38,036 nucleotides of DNA from Candidatus Poribacteria bacterium (GCA_016866785.1 VGLH01000022.1:1-38036); one strand, 5' to 3'. Shown: positions 7,913-18,442, counted from the stretch's first letter. Notes: generated from the sequence alone by a model not told the origin. Made by a program: numbers and translations.

Positions 7913-8778
7913 ACGAACGGTTCGACGCGGTCGTGGAGCGGGAATCCGCCGCAATCTGCGACGCCTACCGCATCAGCGCGGAGCGGGCAGCGTCCATCGT
8001 GCGCGCATGCCTCGACACGAGGCTCGATCTTCGCCAACAGATCGCGTCGGCGGGCGACGAGTCATCCGTCCGGCGGACGGCTGCCTATCGAGCCTTCGTG
8101 AAGGCGGCAAGGCGCGCGGTCTACTATGCCCTCCGGCGTTACCGCGAAGACGACGAGGCGTTCGCGGCGCTCATCGACGCGCTGGCTGACGCAGAAGAGC
8201 GCGAGCCGCCGGCTTCGGTCGAAGCGCTTGCGACCGAGCTCCGCCGCCGGCACGTCTCGACGGCGGAACGGGAACCACACCTCGACGCGTTCCTCGCCCA
8301 GATCGACGAGGAGATGGACGCAGCCTGCACAGTTATCGACGTCGGGTGCGGATGCTTCCCGCTGTCACTGTCTCCGGGGTGGATGGCTCGAATCACGCGC
8401 TACGTCGCCATGGACCGCGACGCCGCGTGTATCCGCGCGTTGGAGGCGTATGCCCGGGCGACGGGCTGGTCGGGCTTGGAACCGCGTCGGGAGCGGATCG
8501 GCGAGCGCCCATGGTCCGACTTTCAGTGCTCCTTCGACATCGGGCTCCTGCTCAAGCTGGTGCCCGTCATGGCGCGGAGCGAGCCCGACCGGTTGGGCGA
8601 CCTCGCCTCCGTGCCGGCAAGGCGTCTCATCGTCACCGCCAACTGCGGAGCCATGGCGCGACACACGTCGATCCGTGGGCGCGAGAAGCGTATTCTCGAC
8701 CGGTTCGTGGAGCAATCGGGCAGAGCCGTGGTGCGATCCATCGAAGTTCCGACGGAGTTCGGGTACGTCCTCGAATAG
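7873..8778 (+). CDS. 16S rRNA m7G1405-type methyltransferase-like protein (FmrO/ArmA family)
   Basis: 301 residues. The C-terminal half matches the aminoglycoside-resistance 16S rRNA N7-G1405 methyltransferases: motif I CTVIDVGCGCFPLSL (as LDFGCGFNPLAL in ArmA), the acidic VAMDRD, and FDIGLLLKLVPVMARSEPD (as YDVVFLLKMLPVLKQQD). The preceding EREPHLDAFLAQI matches the helix that precedes the SAM domain in that family. The N-terminal 130 residues fit the extra helical domain used to hold the 30S subunit. In producers, methylation of G1405 gives high-level resistance to gentamicin-class aminoglycosides; here the gene is in no visible antibiotic cluster. ATG 7873 has a GAGGAA site; ATG 7903 is a weaker alternative. 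It overlaps the transglycosylase gene by 40 bases. Confidence 0.82.
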   Translation: MVPRKPPAGDMAVDERFDAVVERESAAICDAYRISAERAASIVRACLDTRLDLRQQIASAGDESSVRRTAAYRAFVKAARRAVYYALRRYREDDEAFAALIDALADAEEREPPASVEALATELRRRHVSTAEREPHLDAFLAQIDEEMDAACTVIDVGCGCFPLSLSPGWMARITRYVAMDRDAACIRALEAYARATGWSGLEPRRERIGERPWSDFQCSFDIGLLLKLVPVMARSEPDRLGDLASVPARRLIVTANCGAMARHTSIRGREKRILDRFVEQSGRAVVRSIEVPTEFGYVLE

Positions 8779-8790
8779 CGCGTCAACCGG

Positions 8791-11700
8791 CTAACGCAGG
8801 ATCGCCATCTTGCCGGTGCGGTCTTCCCTGCCGCCCTCCGACTCGACTCGCATGCGGAAAAAGTAGGTTCCGTTGGCGAGGCGTTTCCCGCCGGAGTCGC
8901 GCCCGTCCCAGTACGTCTCGTTGTATCCGCGTCTCGCGGATGCGCTCTCGATGATCCGCACGAGGCGTCCCGACACCGAGTAGATGCGGATCGAGACATC
9001 GTTGGCAGGCTGGTTCAGCGAGTAGGTGAAGTAGGTGTCGTCGCGTATCGGGTTCGGGGCGGGCAGAACGGTTCCGATAAGGCGAACCGGCTCATCGATG
9101 GTGAAGCGCACCGGCGTCTTGGGGTCGGGGCCCAACGAGGCGACGTTCGTGCTCGTATCCGCGATATCCACGTACAGGTCGTAAGAGCCGTTCGGCAGAT
9201 CGGCTGGCAGCAGCACGCGCGCGCGATCCGGCTGCGTGCGGTCGAACTCGATGGCGAAGTCGGCGGCGGTGAATGGGATTCGCTCCTGTCCCGACGGAAC
9301 CAGCGCGATGTTGAGCGTCGACAGGTCGAGCGCGTGGCTATCGGTCATCGAGATCGAGAACTGCTTGGGCGAGTAGTCGAGCACGTCGCCGTCATGGACG
9401 GGCCCGGCGGACGCGGCGAGCGCGAGCTTGGGCGGATCGAGGTCGGGATTCTCATCGACCGAGAAGACGAAATCGACGTACGGGTTCCCGTTGTCCGATG
9501 CGTGGAGCCCCGCCAAGTCCTTGACGGTGATGCGCAGGATGTACGTGCCGATGTAGAAGATCGGGCGGTACCGGAACGAAGTGGTCTCGATCGGGATCGG
9601 GTTGACGGTGATCTGGTCGCGAGGCACCGAGGTGAATGACGCCTCGTCCTGGCGACGCACCTCGATGGTGAACGAGTCGACGTCGACGCCGTTCTGGTCG
9701 CTCACGAGGCACGTGATCGTGGGTCGCGGCGGGATCACGGAGCCGACTTTGGGCGTCTCGTTGTTGACGAAGAGACGCACCGACGGGGCTCGACGGTCTC
9801 GGTCTTCGAGGAGCGAGAAGATGCCCGTCGTTCGGGTCGTCGAGCGGAGCGTGGGCACGAGCCCGACCCGCACTCGGAACACGTCCCCGAACCGGAACGG
9901 GCGCGATCCTTCGAGAACCGTGATGTTGAGACCGAGGTTGCTCAGCACGAAGAGCCGTCCGATCTCGCCGTTGTCGATGAGCTGACCGGATGCGTAACGC
10001 GCTACCTCGCCGCGCCCGTCGCGGACCTCGTACTGCCGATCTCCGGTGACGAATACGAGCCAGTCGCCGTATGGCGCGTTCTGCTTATCGACATTGCTCC
10101 GCAGCGCGATGGTCGCCGCACCGTCGCCGGCGTTGACGTCGCGCACGTTGACGCCGACCACGCCTTCGTCTCGACTGAGCTGCGTCTCGAAGGTGATCGT
10201 ATCGCCGTACTCCGGAGCCGCCGGCACGAGCTCCGAGTCGCTGGATGTCGGAGCCGTCGTCACAACGAGTCGCCGCAGGGCGAGGGACGGCTCGGAGTAG
10301 GGCTGGTCGAGCTTGCCGCGCGCCCTCAACTGCTGGTACGACGATCCCCCGAACGGGCGGAAAAACATCATGTACTCTTGCGCGCTGACGAAGACGATTG
10401 TCCAGGCGCCGGTGGGCGTGCTCGTCGCATCGACCACCAGTTCCTTGATGCGCAAGCCGCGTTCCGCCGCGCGGTTGGGTTCCGCCGGAGCGGTATGCAA
10501 GACGGTCTGTCGCTGACCGGCGTCATCAACGACCACCTTCGATTCGAGCCGTTTCCACGCCTGAGGTCCCTCCAGCCACCGGTACGCGCTGATATGGGAT
10601 ATGACCTCATCGACCGTCCTCTTGTGCAGCGCGCGCTGGATCGAAGTCCAGTCGCCCTGGCTCGCGGGCAGAGCCAAGAGCTGAGCGACGCGCTCGACAA
10701 TCGCCTGCTCGTCGAACGCCAGCTCCATCGGGATGTCGCGAAGGAACTCTTCGTCTCCCGACTGCATCCCGACTCGGAACGCAGTTTGACCCCGATTCGC
10801 GAGGCGCGGCAGCGCGACGCGACCGAATGGCGCCGACGGATTGTCCAGCCTCGGCGCGTTGGGAGGCGTCTCGAGCGCGATGGACAGCGCGGTGGCTGGG
10901 GCGGCATCTGCTGGCACGTGCATCACCAGCGTGCGGTCCCGGCTGAAGGCGTCTACATCCGTTGTGCCGACGAAGAAGTCGTTGACTTCAAAGGGCTTGG
11001 TCGTCCGGTTGTCCAGCAGCTCGCGGTCGCCAGGCTCGCGCACCTGTCCCATCTTGCCGTCGTCGTGAGGGTCCGTGGTCATCTCAGGGTCCACCCACAC
11101 GGTGATGTCGTGGACTCCCGAAAGCAACGGCGACTGGAGCGGCAAGACGACCTCTGCGTATTCGAAGACGCCGGTTTCTGACGATGCCACCCACGCGCCC
11201 AGCCCGATGGACCCCTGAGACAGGACGGTCGCCTCGGGGTCGAGGATTCCGTCGCCGTTACGGTCGGCAGCGCTCGACACCAAGACGACTGGGACGGACA
11301 CAGTCGGACGTTCGTCGCCGTGATTGGCGATGCGAACTCGGAACGCCCACTTGTCGAGCGCGCGGTCGAAGCCGTAGTAGAGCTGGGGGAACCCAGTCCG
11401 TCCGATCTGGGCGATTGCCAGATCGGGCCCGATGGGCATCTGGACGGAGACCGCGTCGGTGGTGATCTGTCGGCCGTTCGTGTCCGTCACCGTGATCGAG
11501 TAGCGGATGCGTCCTCCCGGGCCCGGAAGGGCGATGCGCTCCCGGTTCGTGTAGCGAAGACCGCCGACGTGCCCGAGTTCGAGGGTTCGGTTCTTGTAGT
11601 CCGTCGTGTTCCACCAATCGACGACGACGCTTCCGACTCCCGCCGCCCCCTGCGGGTTCGCCAGTTGGACCACGAGGGTCAGGTCGGTGTCCGCCAACGT

Positions 11701-14700
11701 CGGACGCACGGGGGCATGGGTGACGCTCAGAATCTTCGACTGGCGCACCGAGAACCGGATGCCGCCGATTGCAGACCGCGCTCCGGATCGCGCGTAGAGG
11801 CGGAGAACCCCTTCGCCCGGCATCGCGCCCGCCGGGACGGTGAACGCCGCGTCGCCGAACTCGCCGCCGACCACTGGTCGCTGCGCCTGGGCGAGCGGCA
11901 AGTCGTTCTCGGGAGATGCGTCGAAGTTGTTGGGCCAGGTGACTGTGAACGTCGCCTGACCGTCGAACGTCGATGCTTTCGCTCCGGTCGTGTCCTCGGC
12001 AACCGACCCCTGGCGGACGCGCACTTGCTCTCCCGGGTCGAGAGCGACGCTGTCCAGAACCAAGTCGGCGCGGAACCGGGGCCGCGGCAGCCGCGTCGCG
12101 GGATCGCCGAAGAGCGTGTACTGCTCCAGACCCGTCAAGCACTGGATCGACGTGTAGTCCTTGATGTTTCGGATCTTGGCGAGGGTCATGATGCCGCCGA
12201 GCGTCAGGTCCGTGCCGACCAGCAGAGCCGGGAACAGGAACCGGTCGAACTCGCGGTTGCAGATGGCAAACGTCAGTCGCGTCGCGCCGATGGTCGCGAT
12301 GGCTCCGCGATTGGCTCCCATCATGAACTCCTCGCCCAGCGAGCGATCGCCGACGCGCTCCGGTTTGTCGAAGAAGTTCATCTCGCACGTCGTCGCGACG
12401 ATGAGCGGCTGCCGGTTGTCGTTCACCATCGACGGCACGTCGCTGTAGCGCAGGATGTCCTCGTCCGCCCAGTTTCCTCGCCCGCCATGCCCCGAGTACT
12501 CGACGACGAGCGCGCCGTCCTGTACGGACTTACGGATTGTCTCTTTGGTGCGGAGCGAGCTCCCGATGACCTTGAGGAAGATCGGTTGCACGTCGAACGC
12601 TGGCGGGATGACGCCCTTGATGAGTTCTTCGCGGCTGTCCTGGAAGATGCGGTCGCCCGGATTGGTCGCGTCGTCATCGGCGATCTGGACGATCCGGCTC
12701 TGCCACGGACCCGCGACGGTGTTCGTCTCGAAGGCGATGATCTTGCTCACGATCTCCGAGAGCTCCGACGCTCGCTGGACGGGGATGCGCCCGATGAACA
12801 TGTCGGGCAGCGCGTCGTCTCCGTGAACGGTGACGAACCGATGGTCCATCGACGTCTCGCCGTACGGGATGGACCAGGAGTGGAACGTCGGAACGAAGTT
12901 CTGGTACAGGTTCGGCGCCTGACCGATGTCCTGATAGAACGCCAGCTCGGCTCCTTTGTAGTCATAGTGTCCATCGCCGATGAGGACGACGTAGGTGGGC
13001 GGTGTTCCCCAGACCTGCAAGGCGTATCTCAGGAAGCTCTGGATAGCGATGGGCGTCGGAGTACCGTGTCCGAAATCGTTGTAGACGTCTTCGACGTTGA
13101 CAACCTTGGTCCGCATGCCCTTCGATGCGCGGAACTTCGCCAGTTCCTGCGACCCCGCGATGAAGTCCGAATGGGCGATGATGAGGTAATCGGCGGCGTT
13201 CACCGGGCTGAGCAGACCGGCATCCGGAGCGACCCGCAGAGCATCGGGCCTGTAGAAGTCGGACCGAGCTGCAACGAAGAACTCGGCCGGTACGGCGTGG
13301 ATGTCTTCGAACGTAACGCGCGTTCCGCCGTCGGGGTCCGGCTCCGTCGAAGGTTTGAGTACCCGCGTGACGAGGCCCGCGTCTCCGAGCTGGTAGACGG
13401 AGATGTCCGATCCCGAGACGCCGCGCACGTTGTACTGGACGGGACCGGGAGCGAGCTCCGGGAACACGACCGACGAGATGTGAATCCCACCGGGAGATGC
13501 CCGGAACTGCCGCCAGTAGTCGAGCTCGAACCAATCGAGCAGAATGTCGAACACGCCGGCCGAGTCGATAGTCTGGTTGCGATCGACACAGCGCATCGTG
13601 ATGGCGGTCTCAGCAGCGACATAGTCCTGCGGGAACTCGATCTCGACGAAGCGGGGCAGGGGACCGTCCCACCGGGTCTCGCCAATCGCCTTCGCCCCGA
13701 CGACGAACTCCATCACATGCGACTGCCTGCCGCTCAGATTGGTTCCGCCTTGCAGCGCAACGCGCAGGACCGCCAGCCGGGGGATGAAGTTCGCCTCTTG
13801 CGGAGCGCGCACGTCGAAACGCTTGTCGGATCGGCGGACGTCTCCGACACCGCCGGTGAAGCCCGTCCAGAAATAGTGATCGACGTTGTCGCCGCTGACA
13901 TCCGGCAGATTGTCGTGGATGCGGTCCTGCTCGAACATCTCGGCAGCGCGGTAGGCGACGGGAATCTGTGGCGTGCGCGACCGAGGCTGCCCGTCGACAT
14001 CGGTCGGTCGCCGTCCGGGTCGGTCGCCCCAGGTGATGAAGTACGCCGACGACCGCGTGTAGCGGTTCGGTCTGGGCGCTTGCCCGTAGAAGATGATCTC
14101 ATCGCTCGGACCCAGCACGCCGTCGCCGTCGTCGATCACGTCAATCGACTGCTCGACGCCCCCGGCGAACATGCGGATCGTGGGCACGGACATGCCGCCA
14201 ATCGCGACGCCGATGCGCTGAAGGTCGTTGCCTGTGACCCGATAGAGTCCGTTGCGGCTCACTTCGACGCGCACCCTCGCGTTCGGATCACCCGCCACCA
14301 GAGCAGGGGCGCTCGGAACCGACGGGATGCGCCGCCACCGGCCCGACTGGGCGTCGTTGACGAGAAGGTCGTGGTGCATCGCGTCGAACGCGTCGGCGCG
14401 CGGCGGCGTGCGAGTCGCGAACGAGGGAGCGGCGCGGGGGGACGCGAAGTCGATCCGAACCTGACACCGGCGTGTGACGCGTACTGCGGCTCCGTCTGAG
14501 CGCACGGCGCGGACCTCGACACGAGCGAGGTAGCGGTCGCGCGAGTAGCCGAGCACGAACACGTCGAGCAACGGTTCGCGTGTCGTGGGAACCGAGTGGC
14601 TCAGTTCCAATACGGGTTGGTCGGAACTCCGAGCGAGCTCTTCCGGACGAAGTGTCTCCGATTCCTCGCTGAGAAGGGCGATGGACGGAATCCCGTCGGG

Positions 14701-15060
14701 CGGCATGGCGATGATCGATGCGGCGACCGGCAACGAGGTCGCGTCGTGGGATTCCTCGCCGTCCGAGTGGTAGTGGTACACCGCGCCCGGAAAGGAGAGC
14801 GTCGCGTGACCGCTGGAATCGAGCCCGGTTCCCAACGGACCCAACTCGAACGCGAGCGTGAGCGATTGGTCGGAGGATGTGAGAACGCGAAAACTGTCTG
14901 AGGCGGCACGGGCTCCCCAGGAAGCCAGGAAGCCGAGCGAGACGAGCAGCGCGACAATGGCACGCCATGCACGCCGACCGGAGGAATGACGCCGCGCCCA
15001 AGACCGTAGTCGATGTCGCGAGCCACATTCCGAAAGCGGCGCGGGGTCGTGACTCAACAT
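8791..15060 (-). CDS. giant secreted C25 (gingipain-type) peptidase with T9SS-like C-terminal domain
   Basis: 2089 residues. A long basic N-terminus (about 33 residues) leads into a signal-type segment (AWRAIVALLVSLGFLASWGARA). The peptidase domain spans about 600-950, with catalytic H858 in VVEYSGHGGRGNW and C892 in IVATTCEMNFFD, the order and spacing of peptidase family C25 (gingipain/PorU). Before it lies a beta-rich prodomain-like region and after it many Ig-like modules. The last 90 residues (LPAPNPIRDDTYFTYSL to LANGTYFFRM) are a FlgD/Por-secretion type sorting domain. It may be a PorU-like sortase or a secreted protease; its size and lack of adjacent por genes leave both open. ATG 15060 shares its first base with the stop of lon (TGATG), so translation is coupled. 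Only 12 bases separate its end from the convergent methyltransferase gene. Confidence 0.85.
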   Translation of the reverse strand: MLSHDPAPLSECGSRHRLRSWARRHSSGRRAWRAIVALLVSLGFLASWGARAASDSFRVLTSSDQSLTLAFELGPLGTGLDSSGHATLSFPGAVYHYHSDGEESHDATSLPVAASIIAMPPDGIPSIALLSEESETLRPEELARSSDQPVLELSHSVPTTREPLLDVFVLGYSRDRYLARVEVRAVRSDGAAVRVTRRCQVRIDFASPRAAPSFATRTPPRADAFDAMHHDLLVNDAQSGRWRRIPSVPSAPALVAGDPNARVRVEVSRNGLYRVTGNDLQRIGVAIGGMSVPTIRMFAGGVEQSIDVIDDGDGVLGPSDEIIFYGQAPRPNRYTRSSAYFITWGDRPGRRPTDVDGQPRSRTPQIPVAYRAAEMFEQDRIHDNLPDVSGDNVDHYFWTGFTGGVGDVRRSDKRFDVRAPQEANFIPRLAVLRVALQGGTNLSGRQSHVMEFVVGAKAIGETRWDGPLPRFVEIEFPQDYVAAETAITMRCVDRNQTIDSAGVFDILLDWFELDYWRQFRASPGGIHISSVVFPELAPGPVQYNVRGVSGSDISVYQLGDAGLVTRVLKPSTEPDPDGGTRVTFEDIHAVPAEFFVAARSDFYRPDALRVAPDAGLLSPVNAADYLIIAHSDFIAGSQELAKFRASKGMRTKVVNVEDVYNDFGHGTPTPIAIQSFLRYALQVWGTPPTYVVLIGDGHYDYKGAELAFYQDIGQAPNLYQNFVPTFHSWSIPYGETSMDHRFVTVHGDDALPDMFIGRIPVQRASELSEIVSKIIAFETNTVAGPWQSRIVQIADDDATNPGDRIFQDSREELIKGVIPPAFDVQPIFLKVIGSSLRTKETIRKSVQDGALVVEYSGHGGRGNWADEDILRYSDVPSMVNDNRQPLIVATTCEMNFFDKPERVGDRSLGEEFMMGANRGAIATIGATRLTFAICNREFDRFLFPALLVGTDLTLGGIMTLAKIRNIKDYTSIQCLTGLEQYTLFGDPATRLPRPRFRADLVLDSVALDPGEQVRVRQGSVAEDTTGAKASTFDGQATFTVTWPNNFDASPENDLPLAQAQRPVVGGEFGDAAFTVPAGAMPGEGVLRLYARSGARSAIGGIRFSVRQSKILSVTHAPVRPTLADTDLTLVVQLANPQGAAGVGSVVVDWWNTTDYKNRTLELGHVGGLRYTNRERIALPGPGGRIRYSITVTDTNGRQITTDAVSVQMPIGPDLAIAQIGRTGFPQLYYGFDRALDKWAFRVRIANHGDERPTVSVPVVLVSSAADRNGDGILDPEATVLSQGSIGLGAWVASSETGVFEYAEVVLPLQSPLLSGVHDITVWVDPEMTTDPHDDGKMGQVREPGDRELLDNRTTKPFEVNDFFVGTTDVDAFSRDRTLVMHVPADAAPATALSIALETPPNAPRLDNPSAPFGRVALPRLANRGQTAFRVGMQSGDEEFLRDIPMELAFDEQAIVERVAQLLALPASQGDWTSIQRALHKRTVDEVISHISAYRWLEGPQAWKRLESKVVVDDAGQRQTVLHTAPAEPNRAAERGLRIKELVVDATSTPTGAWTIVFVSAQEYMMFFRPFGGSSYQQLRARGKLDQPYSEPSLALRRLVVTTAPTSSDSELVPAAPEYGDTITFETQLSRDEGVVGVNVRDVNAGDGAATIALRSNVDKQNAPYGDWLVFVTGDRQYEVRDGRGEVARYASGQLIDNGEIGRLFVLSNLGLNITVLEGSRPFRFGDVFRVRVGLVPTLRSTTRTTGIFSLLEDRDRRAPSVRLFVNNETPKVGSVIPPRPTITCLVSDQNGVDVDSFTIEVRRQDEASFTSVPRDQITVNPIPIETTSFRYRPIFYIGTYILRITVKDLAGLHASDNGNPYVDFVFSVDENPDLDPPKLALAASAGPVHDGDVLDYSPKQFSISMTDSHALDLSTLNIALVPSGQERIPFTAADFAIEFDRTQPDRARVLLPADLPNGSYDLYVDIADTSTNVASLGPDPKTPVRFTIDEPVRLIGTVLPAPNPIRDDTYFTYSLNQPANDVSIRIYSVSGRLVRIIESASARRGYNETYWDGRDSGGKRLANGTYFFRMRVESEGGREDRTGKMAILR

Positions 15061-17573
15061 CAACGCGCGCTGGATGGGACCGAATCGTGAACCACGGGCG
15101 GGGAAACCGGAATCTCCGTGTCGTGTTCTGCCGGAGTCGTGTCCGGACTGATCGGATGGAAGCCGTCGCGGAACGCGATCTCCAGGACCGCATCCATGTG
15201 CTCGACGGGATGGATGGACATCGCGCGACGGACCGACGGTGGGAGCTCGTCCAGGTCCTTGGCGTTCTCGCCGGGGATGACAATCGTCCGGATCCCGGTG
15301 CGATGCGCCGCGAGGAGCTTCTCCTTGAGTCCGCCGATGGGCAGAACCCGACCCCGCAGCGTGATCTCGCCGGTCATGGCGACATCCTTGCGGACCGGCT
15401 TGCCCGTCAGCGCGGAGATCATCGCCGTGCAGAGGGTGATCCCGGCGGACGGGCCCTCCTTGGGCGTCGCCCCCTCCGGGACGTGGATGTGCATTTCCCA
15501 GTTGGTGAACTCGAAGTCGCTCAGTCCGAGGGCTGCGGCGCGCGTGCGGATGTAGCTGAACGCCGTCTGGGCGGACTCCTGCATCACGTCGCCGAGTTGA
15601 CCGGTGAGCGTCAGTTTGAGCTTGCCGTCGCTCGGCATGAGCGATGTCTCGATCGAGATGACGTCTCCGCCGACCTGCGTGTAGACCAAGCCGGTCGCCA
15701 CGCCGACGCTGTCCTGCTCCTCAGCCTTCGACGGCAGAAACTTGGGAGCACCGAGGAGCTGACGCAGCCCACGACTGGAGATGCGGACGGCTCGCCCGTT
15801 CCCTTTGGACGGTCGCTTGGCGTTGTTCTCCGTCGTCGCGACGATGCGACGCGCTACCTTGCGACAGACGTTGGTGATCTCGCGCTCCAGGTTGCGGACG
15901 CCAGCCTCGCGCGTGTAGAGCGTGATCATGTCGGTCACCGCGCCGTCGGTGAACCCGATCTGCTCGGAGGTCAACCCGTGGCTCTCGATCTGCTTGGGGA
16001 TCAGGAACTGCCTGGCGATATTCCGCTTCTCGTACTCCGTGTAGCCGGGGATCTCGATGACCTCCATGCGGTCGCGGAGCGGCGGCGGGATCGCAGGCAG
16101 GACGTTCGCGGTCGTTAGGAACATCACGTTGGAGAGGTCGAACGCGACATCGAGGTAATGGTCGCGGAACGACGCGTTCTGTTCCGGGTCGAGGACTTCG
16201 AGCAGGGCGGCAGAGGGGTCGCCCCGGAAATCCATGCTCATCTTGTCGACTTCATCGAGCAGGAAGAGCGGGTTGCGCGAGCGGGCGTCCCGGATCCCCT
16301 GCATGATGCGTCCCGGCATGGAACCGATGTACGTGCGCCGATGACCGCGGATTTCCGCCTCATCGCGGACGCCGCCGAGCGACATGCGGACGAAGTTCCG
16401 TCCTGTGACTCGAGCGATGGAGCGCCCCAGGGACGTCTTGCCGACACCGGGGGGTCCGACGAAGCACAGGATCGGTCCTCGGATCTTGTCCACCAGCTTC
16501 AGAACCGCAAGATACTCGAGAATGCGTTCCTTGACCTTGTCGAGCCCGTAGTGGTCTTCATCCAGCATCTTCGCTGCGGCGTCGACGTCGATCTGCGTCT
16601 CGGTCGATTCCGCCCACGGCAACGCGAGGAGCCAGTCCACGTAGCTGCGAATGACGCCGGCTTCGGCGGACATCGGAGGCATCTGGTCGAGTCGATCCAC
16701 CTCCTTCAACGCCTTCTCTTGGGCTTCCTCCGACATGCCGGCTGACTTGACGCGCTCGCGGAGCTCTTCGGTATCGCTCCCGTCACCGCCTCGTCCGAGT
16801 TCCTTCTGGATCGCCTTGAGCTTCTCGCTCAGGTAGTACTCGCGCTGGGTGCGCTGGACCTGCGTCTTGACTTGGTCTTCCAGCTTCTCCTCGATATCGA
16901 TCACATCGAGAAGGTCCTTGATCATGCCCTGAACCAGCTCGAGGCGCGCGCGCGGCTCGATGACGTCGAGGACCTGCTGCAACTGCTCGTGCGTGAAGTT
17001 GAGGTTCTTGGGGTCCTTCTGTCCGCCGTAGTGCGCGACGAGGTCCGCTAACTGACCCGGGCGCGTTTCGTTGACCAGAAGGGCTTGGTCCTCGGTCGGG
17101 ATATGTCGTTTGGTGCGGGCGTAGTACTTCTCGAGCGTGGACAGCAGCGATCGCATGAGAGCTTCGACATCCTCGCCCTCGACCACAGGTTCCTTTATCA
17201 CACGGACGCGGGCGACCAGCAGGTCTTCCTCGAACTCCAGCCCGAGGACGATGGCGCGCGCATAGCTTTCGACAATGATCTTGATTTCGCCGTTCTTGGT
17301 CTCAAGGGACTCAAGCACGGTGGCAACGGATCCGACTTCGAAAAAGTCGTTAACGGACGGGTCCTCGTCGGCACTTCGCTGAGTGAGCAGCAGAACCTCG
17401 CCGTCGCCCTCGATCGCCCTGCGGACAGCGTTGATGCTCTGCTTTCGCGCCGCCCAAAGGGGCGGTTTGGACGGTATTCCGAGAGGCAGGATCACGCGCT
17501 CGCGCAAACCCAACACGGGAAGGCTCCGGATGGCTCCCGTAGAGCCCGTGCTCTGTCGGCGTCTGCGTCTCAT
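15060..17573 (-). CDS. lon: ATP-dependent Lon protease
   Basis: 837 residues with all Lon parts: an N-terminal LonN domain ([14 protein letters not shown] onward), coiled-coil middle ([31 protein letters not shown]), AAA+ domain with Walker [12 protein letters not shown] and Walker [12 protein letters not shown], and the serine-lysine protease with S709 (KEGPSAG) and K752 (GGLKEKL). Lon degrades misfolded and regulatory proteins in the cytoplasm. The C-terminus is extended by about 35 proline-rich residues. I chose ATG 17573 because GAGGG lies 8 bases upstream; a GTG at 17588 in frame is possible. The gene ends by sharing a base with the start codon of the C25 peptidase gene, an unusual partner. 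Confidence 0.96.
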   Translation of the reverse strand: MRRRRRQSTGSTGAIRSLPVLGLRERVILPLGIPSKPPLWAARKQSINAVRRAIEGDGEVLLLTQRSADEDPSVNDFFEVGSVATVLESLETKNGEIKIIVESYARAIVLGLEFEEDLLVARVRVIKEPVVEGEDVEALMRSLLSTLEKYYARTKRHIPTEDQALLVNETRPGQLADLVAHYGGQKDPKNLNFTHEQLQQVLDVIEPRARLELVQGMIKDLLDVIDIEEKLEDQVKTQVQRTQREYYLSEKLKAIQKELGRGGDGSDTEELRERVKSAGMSEEAQEKALKEVDRLDQMPPMSAEAGVIRSYVDWLLALPWAESTETQIDVDAAAKMLDEDHYGLDKVKERILEYLAVLKLVDKIRGPILCFVGPPGVGKTSLGRSIARVTGRNFVRMSLGGVRDEAEIRGHRRTYIGSMPGRIMQGIRDARSRNPLFLLDEVDKMSMDFRGDPSAALLEVLDPEQNASFRDHYLDVAFDLSNVMFLTTANVLPAIPPPLRDRMEVIEIPGYTEYEKRNIARQFLIPKQIESHGLTSEQIGFTDGAVTDMITLYTREAGVRNLEREITNVCRKVARRIVATTENNAKRPSKGNGRAVRISSRGLRQLLGAPKFLPSKAEEQDSVGVATGLVYTQVGGDVISIETSLMPSDGKLKLTLTGQLGDVMQESAQTAFSYIRTRAAALGLSDFEFTNWEMHIHVPEGATPKEGPSAGITLCTAMISALTGKPVRKDVAMTGEITLRGRVLPIGGLKEKLLAAHRTGIRTIVIPGENAKDLDELPPSVRRAMSIHPVEHMDAVLEIAFRDGFHPISPDTTPAEHDTEIPVSPPVVHDSVPSSAR

Positions 17574-17930
17574 GGGTAGCGCCCTCACAGTCGAAGTATC
17601 TCAGCCTGTCCAGCTTGACTTGGTAGAACCGTTCGCGCGCTGTGCCTCACCGGCGGGGAGTCGCTCCGTATCCGGTCGCGCCCAAACGCATTGCCTCCAT
17701 GTTACCGCGCGACCGGAGTCGAGACAACCTGCGCGCGGTCACGCGTTTGGCGCGATTTGGCAGTCGTGGACAACATCGCCCATTGAGTGGGCCGTCGCGT
17801 GCCCCGGTGTGCAACGCGCGATCCCGCCGATCCGCTTGACCCGCCATTTCTCGGGTGTTAGCATTGGCTCTTGCGTGAGTATCCGTATGTCTGCAATCCG
17901 ATATCGAACGACCGGAAGAAGCTGAGGGCG
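17574..17930. other. lon/rplM divergent intergenic region
   Basis: 357 bases without a gene, between the starts of lon (minus) and rplM (plus). It holds the rplM promoter at 17836-17864. For lon I see only a weak GATACT-like -10 near 17600 with no matching -35. I see no clear operator, riboswitch or L13-type leader structure. Confidence 0.5.
17836..17864 (+). promoter_or_regulatory. promoter for rplM-rpsI-purA
   Basis: TTGACC at 17836-17841, a 17-base spacer and TAGCAT at 17859-17864. The predicted start is near 17871, leaving a leader of about 60 bases before ATG 17931. Confidence 0.5.
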
Positions 17931-18401
17931 ATGCTGAACGACCAGTTTGCGGAGAAAGATGGCGGCTACCGCCGGCGACGGTCGCACGTGGCGACGGCGT
18001 CGTCCGAGTGGGTCGTCGTCGATGCGGCGGGCAAGACGTTGGGCCGTCTGGCGTCGCAGGTCGCGGCGATCCTACGCGGCAAGCACAAGCCGACCTTCAC
18101 GCCCAATGTCAACATGGGCGACAACGTGATCGTGATCAACGCGGAGCGTATCCGAATCACCGGGCGGAAACGCGAGCAGAAGCTGTACCGCCGTCATACG
18201 TCCTACATGGGCGGGCTGCGCAGCGTGATGCTCGATGAGATGCTGGAACGAGACCCGGCAGATGTCGTGCGCCGGGCGATCGTCGGCATGCTGCCCCACA
18301 CGAGCCTCGGAGACGACATGCGCACCCGCATCCGCGTCTACGCGGGCTCGCAGCATCCGCACGAGGCGCAGACGCCGCGCACGGTCGAGGTCGGCGAGTA
18401 G
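17931..18401 (+). CDS. rplM: 50S ribosomal protein L13
   Basis: 156 residues. The conserved core is plain: SEWVVVDAAGKTLGRLASQVA, GDNVIVINAERIRITGRK, YRRHTSYMGGLRS and VVRRAIVGMLPHT. L13 is an early-assembling 50S protein. Compared with typical L13 (about 142 residues) it has about 25 extra, arginine-rich N-terminal residues before the core. I take ATG 17931 (preceded by GAGGG, short spacing); the frame is open upstream to a TTG at 17871, close to the predicted transcription start. rpsI follows 41 bases later, the usual rplM-rpsI pair. Confidence 0.93.
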   Translation: MLNDQFAEKDGGYRRRRSHVATASSEWVVVDAAGKTLGRLASQVAAILRGKHKPTFTPNVNMGDNVIVINAERIRITGRKREQKLYRRHTSYMGGLRSVMLDEMLERDPADVVRRAIVGMLPHTSLGDDMRTRIRVYAGSQHPHEAQTPRTVEVGE

Positions 18402-18442
18402 GTCTGCTACGCTGCGCATGAGATTTCAGGAGTGAGCACCGA

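Noticed and set aside
11320-14499. A 1059-codon open frame on the plus strand
   Set aside because: It lies wholly antisense to the C25 peptidase gene, has no ribosome-binding site, and its translation is arginine-, aspartate- and valine-rich without any recognisable motif. Long antisense frames are expected at this GC content.
14967-16118. A 383-codon open frame on the plus strand
   Set aside because: It is antisense to the lon/C25 junction and the lon protease domain and has no family features.
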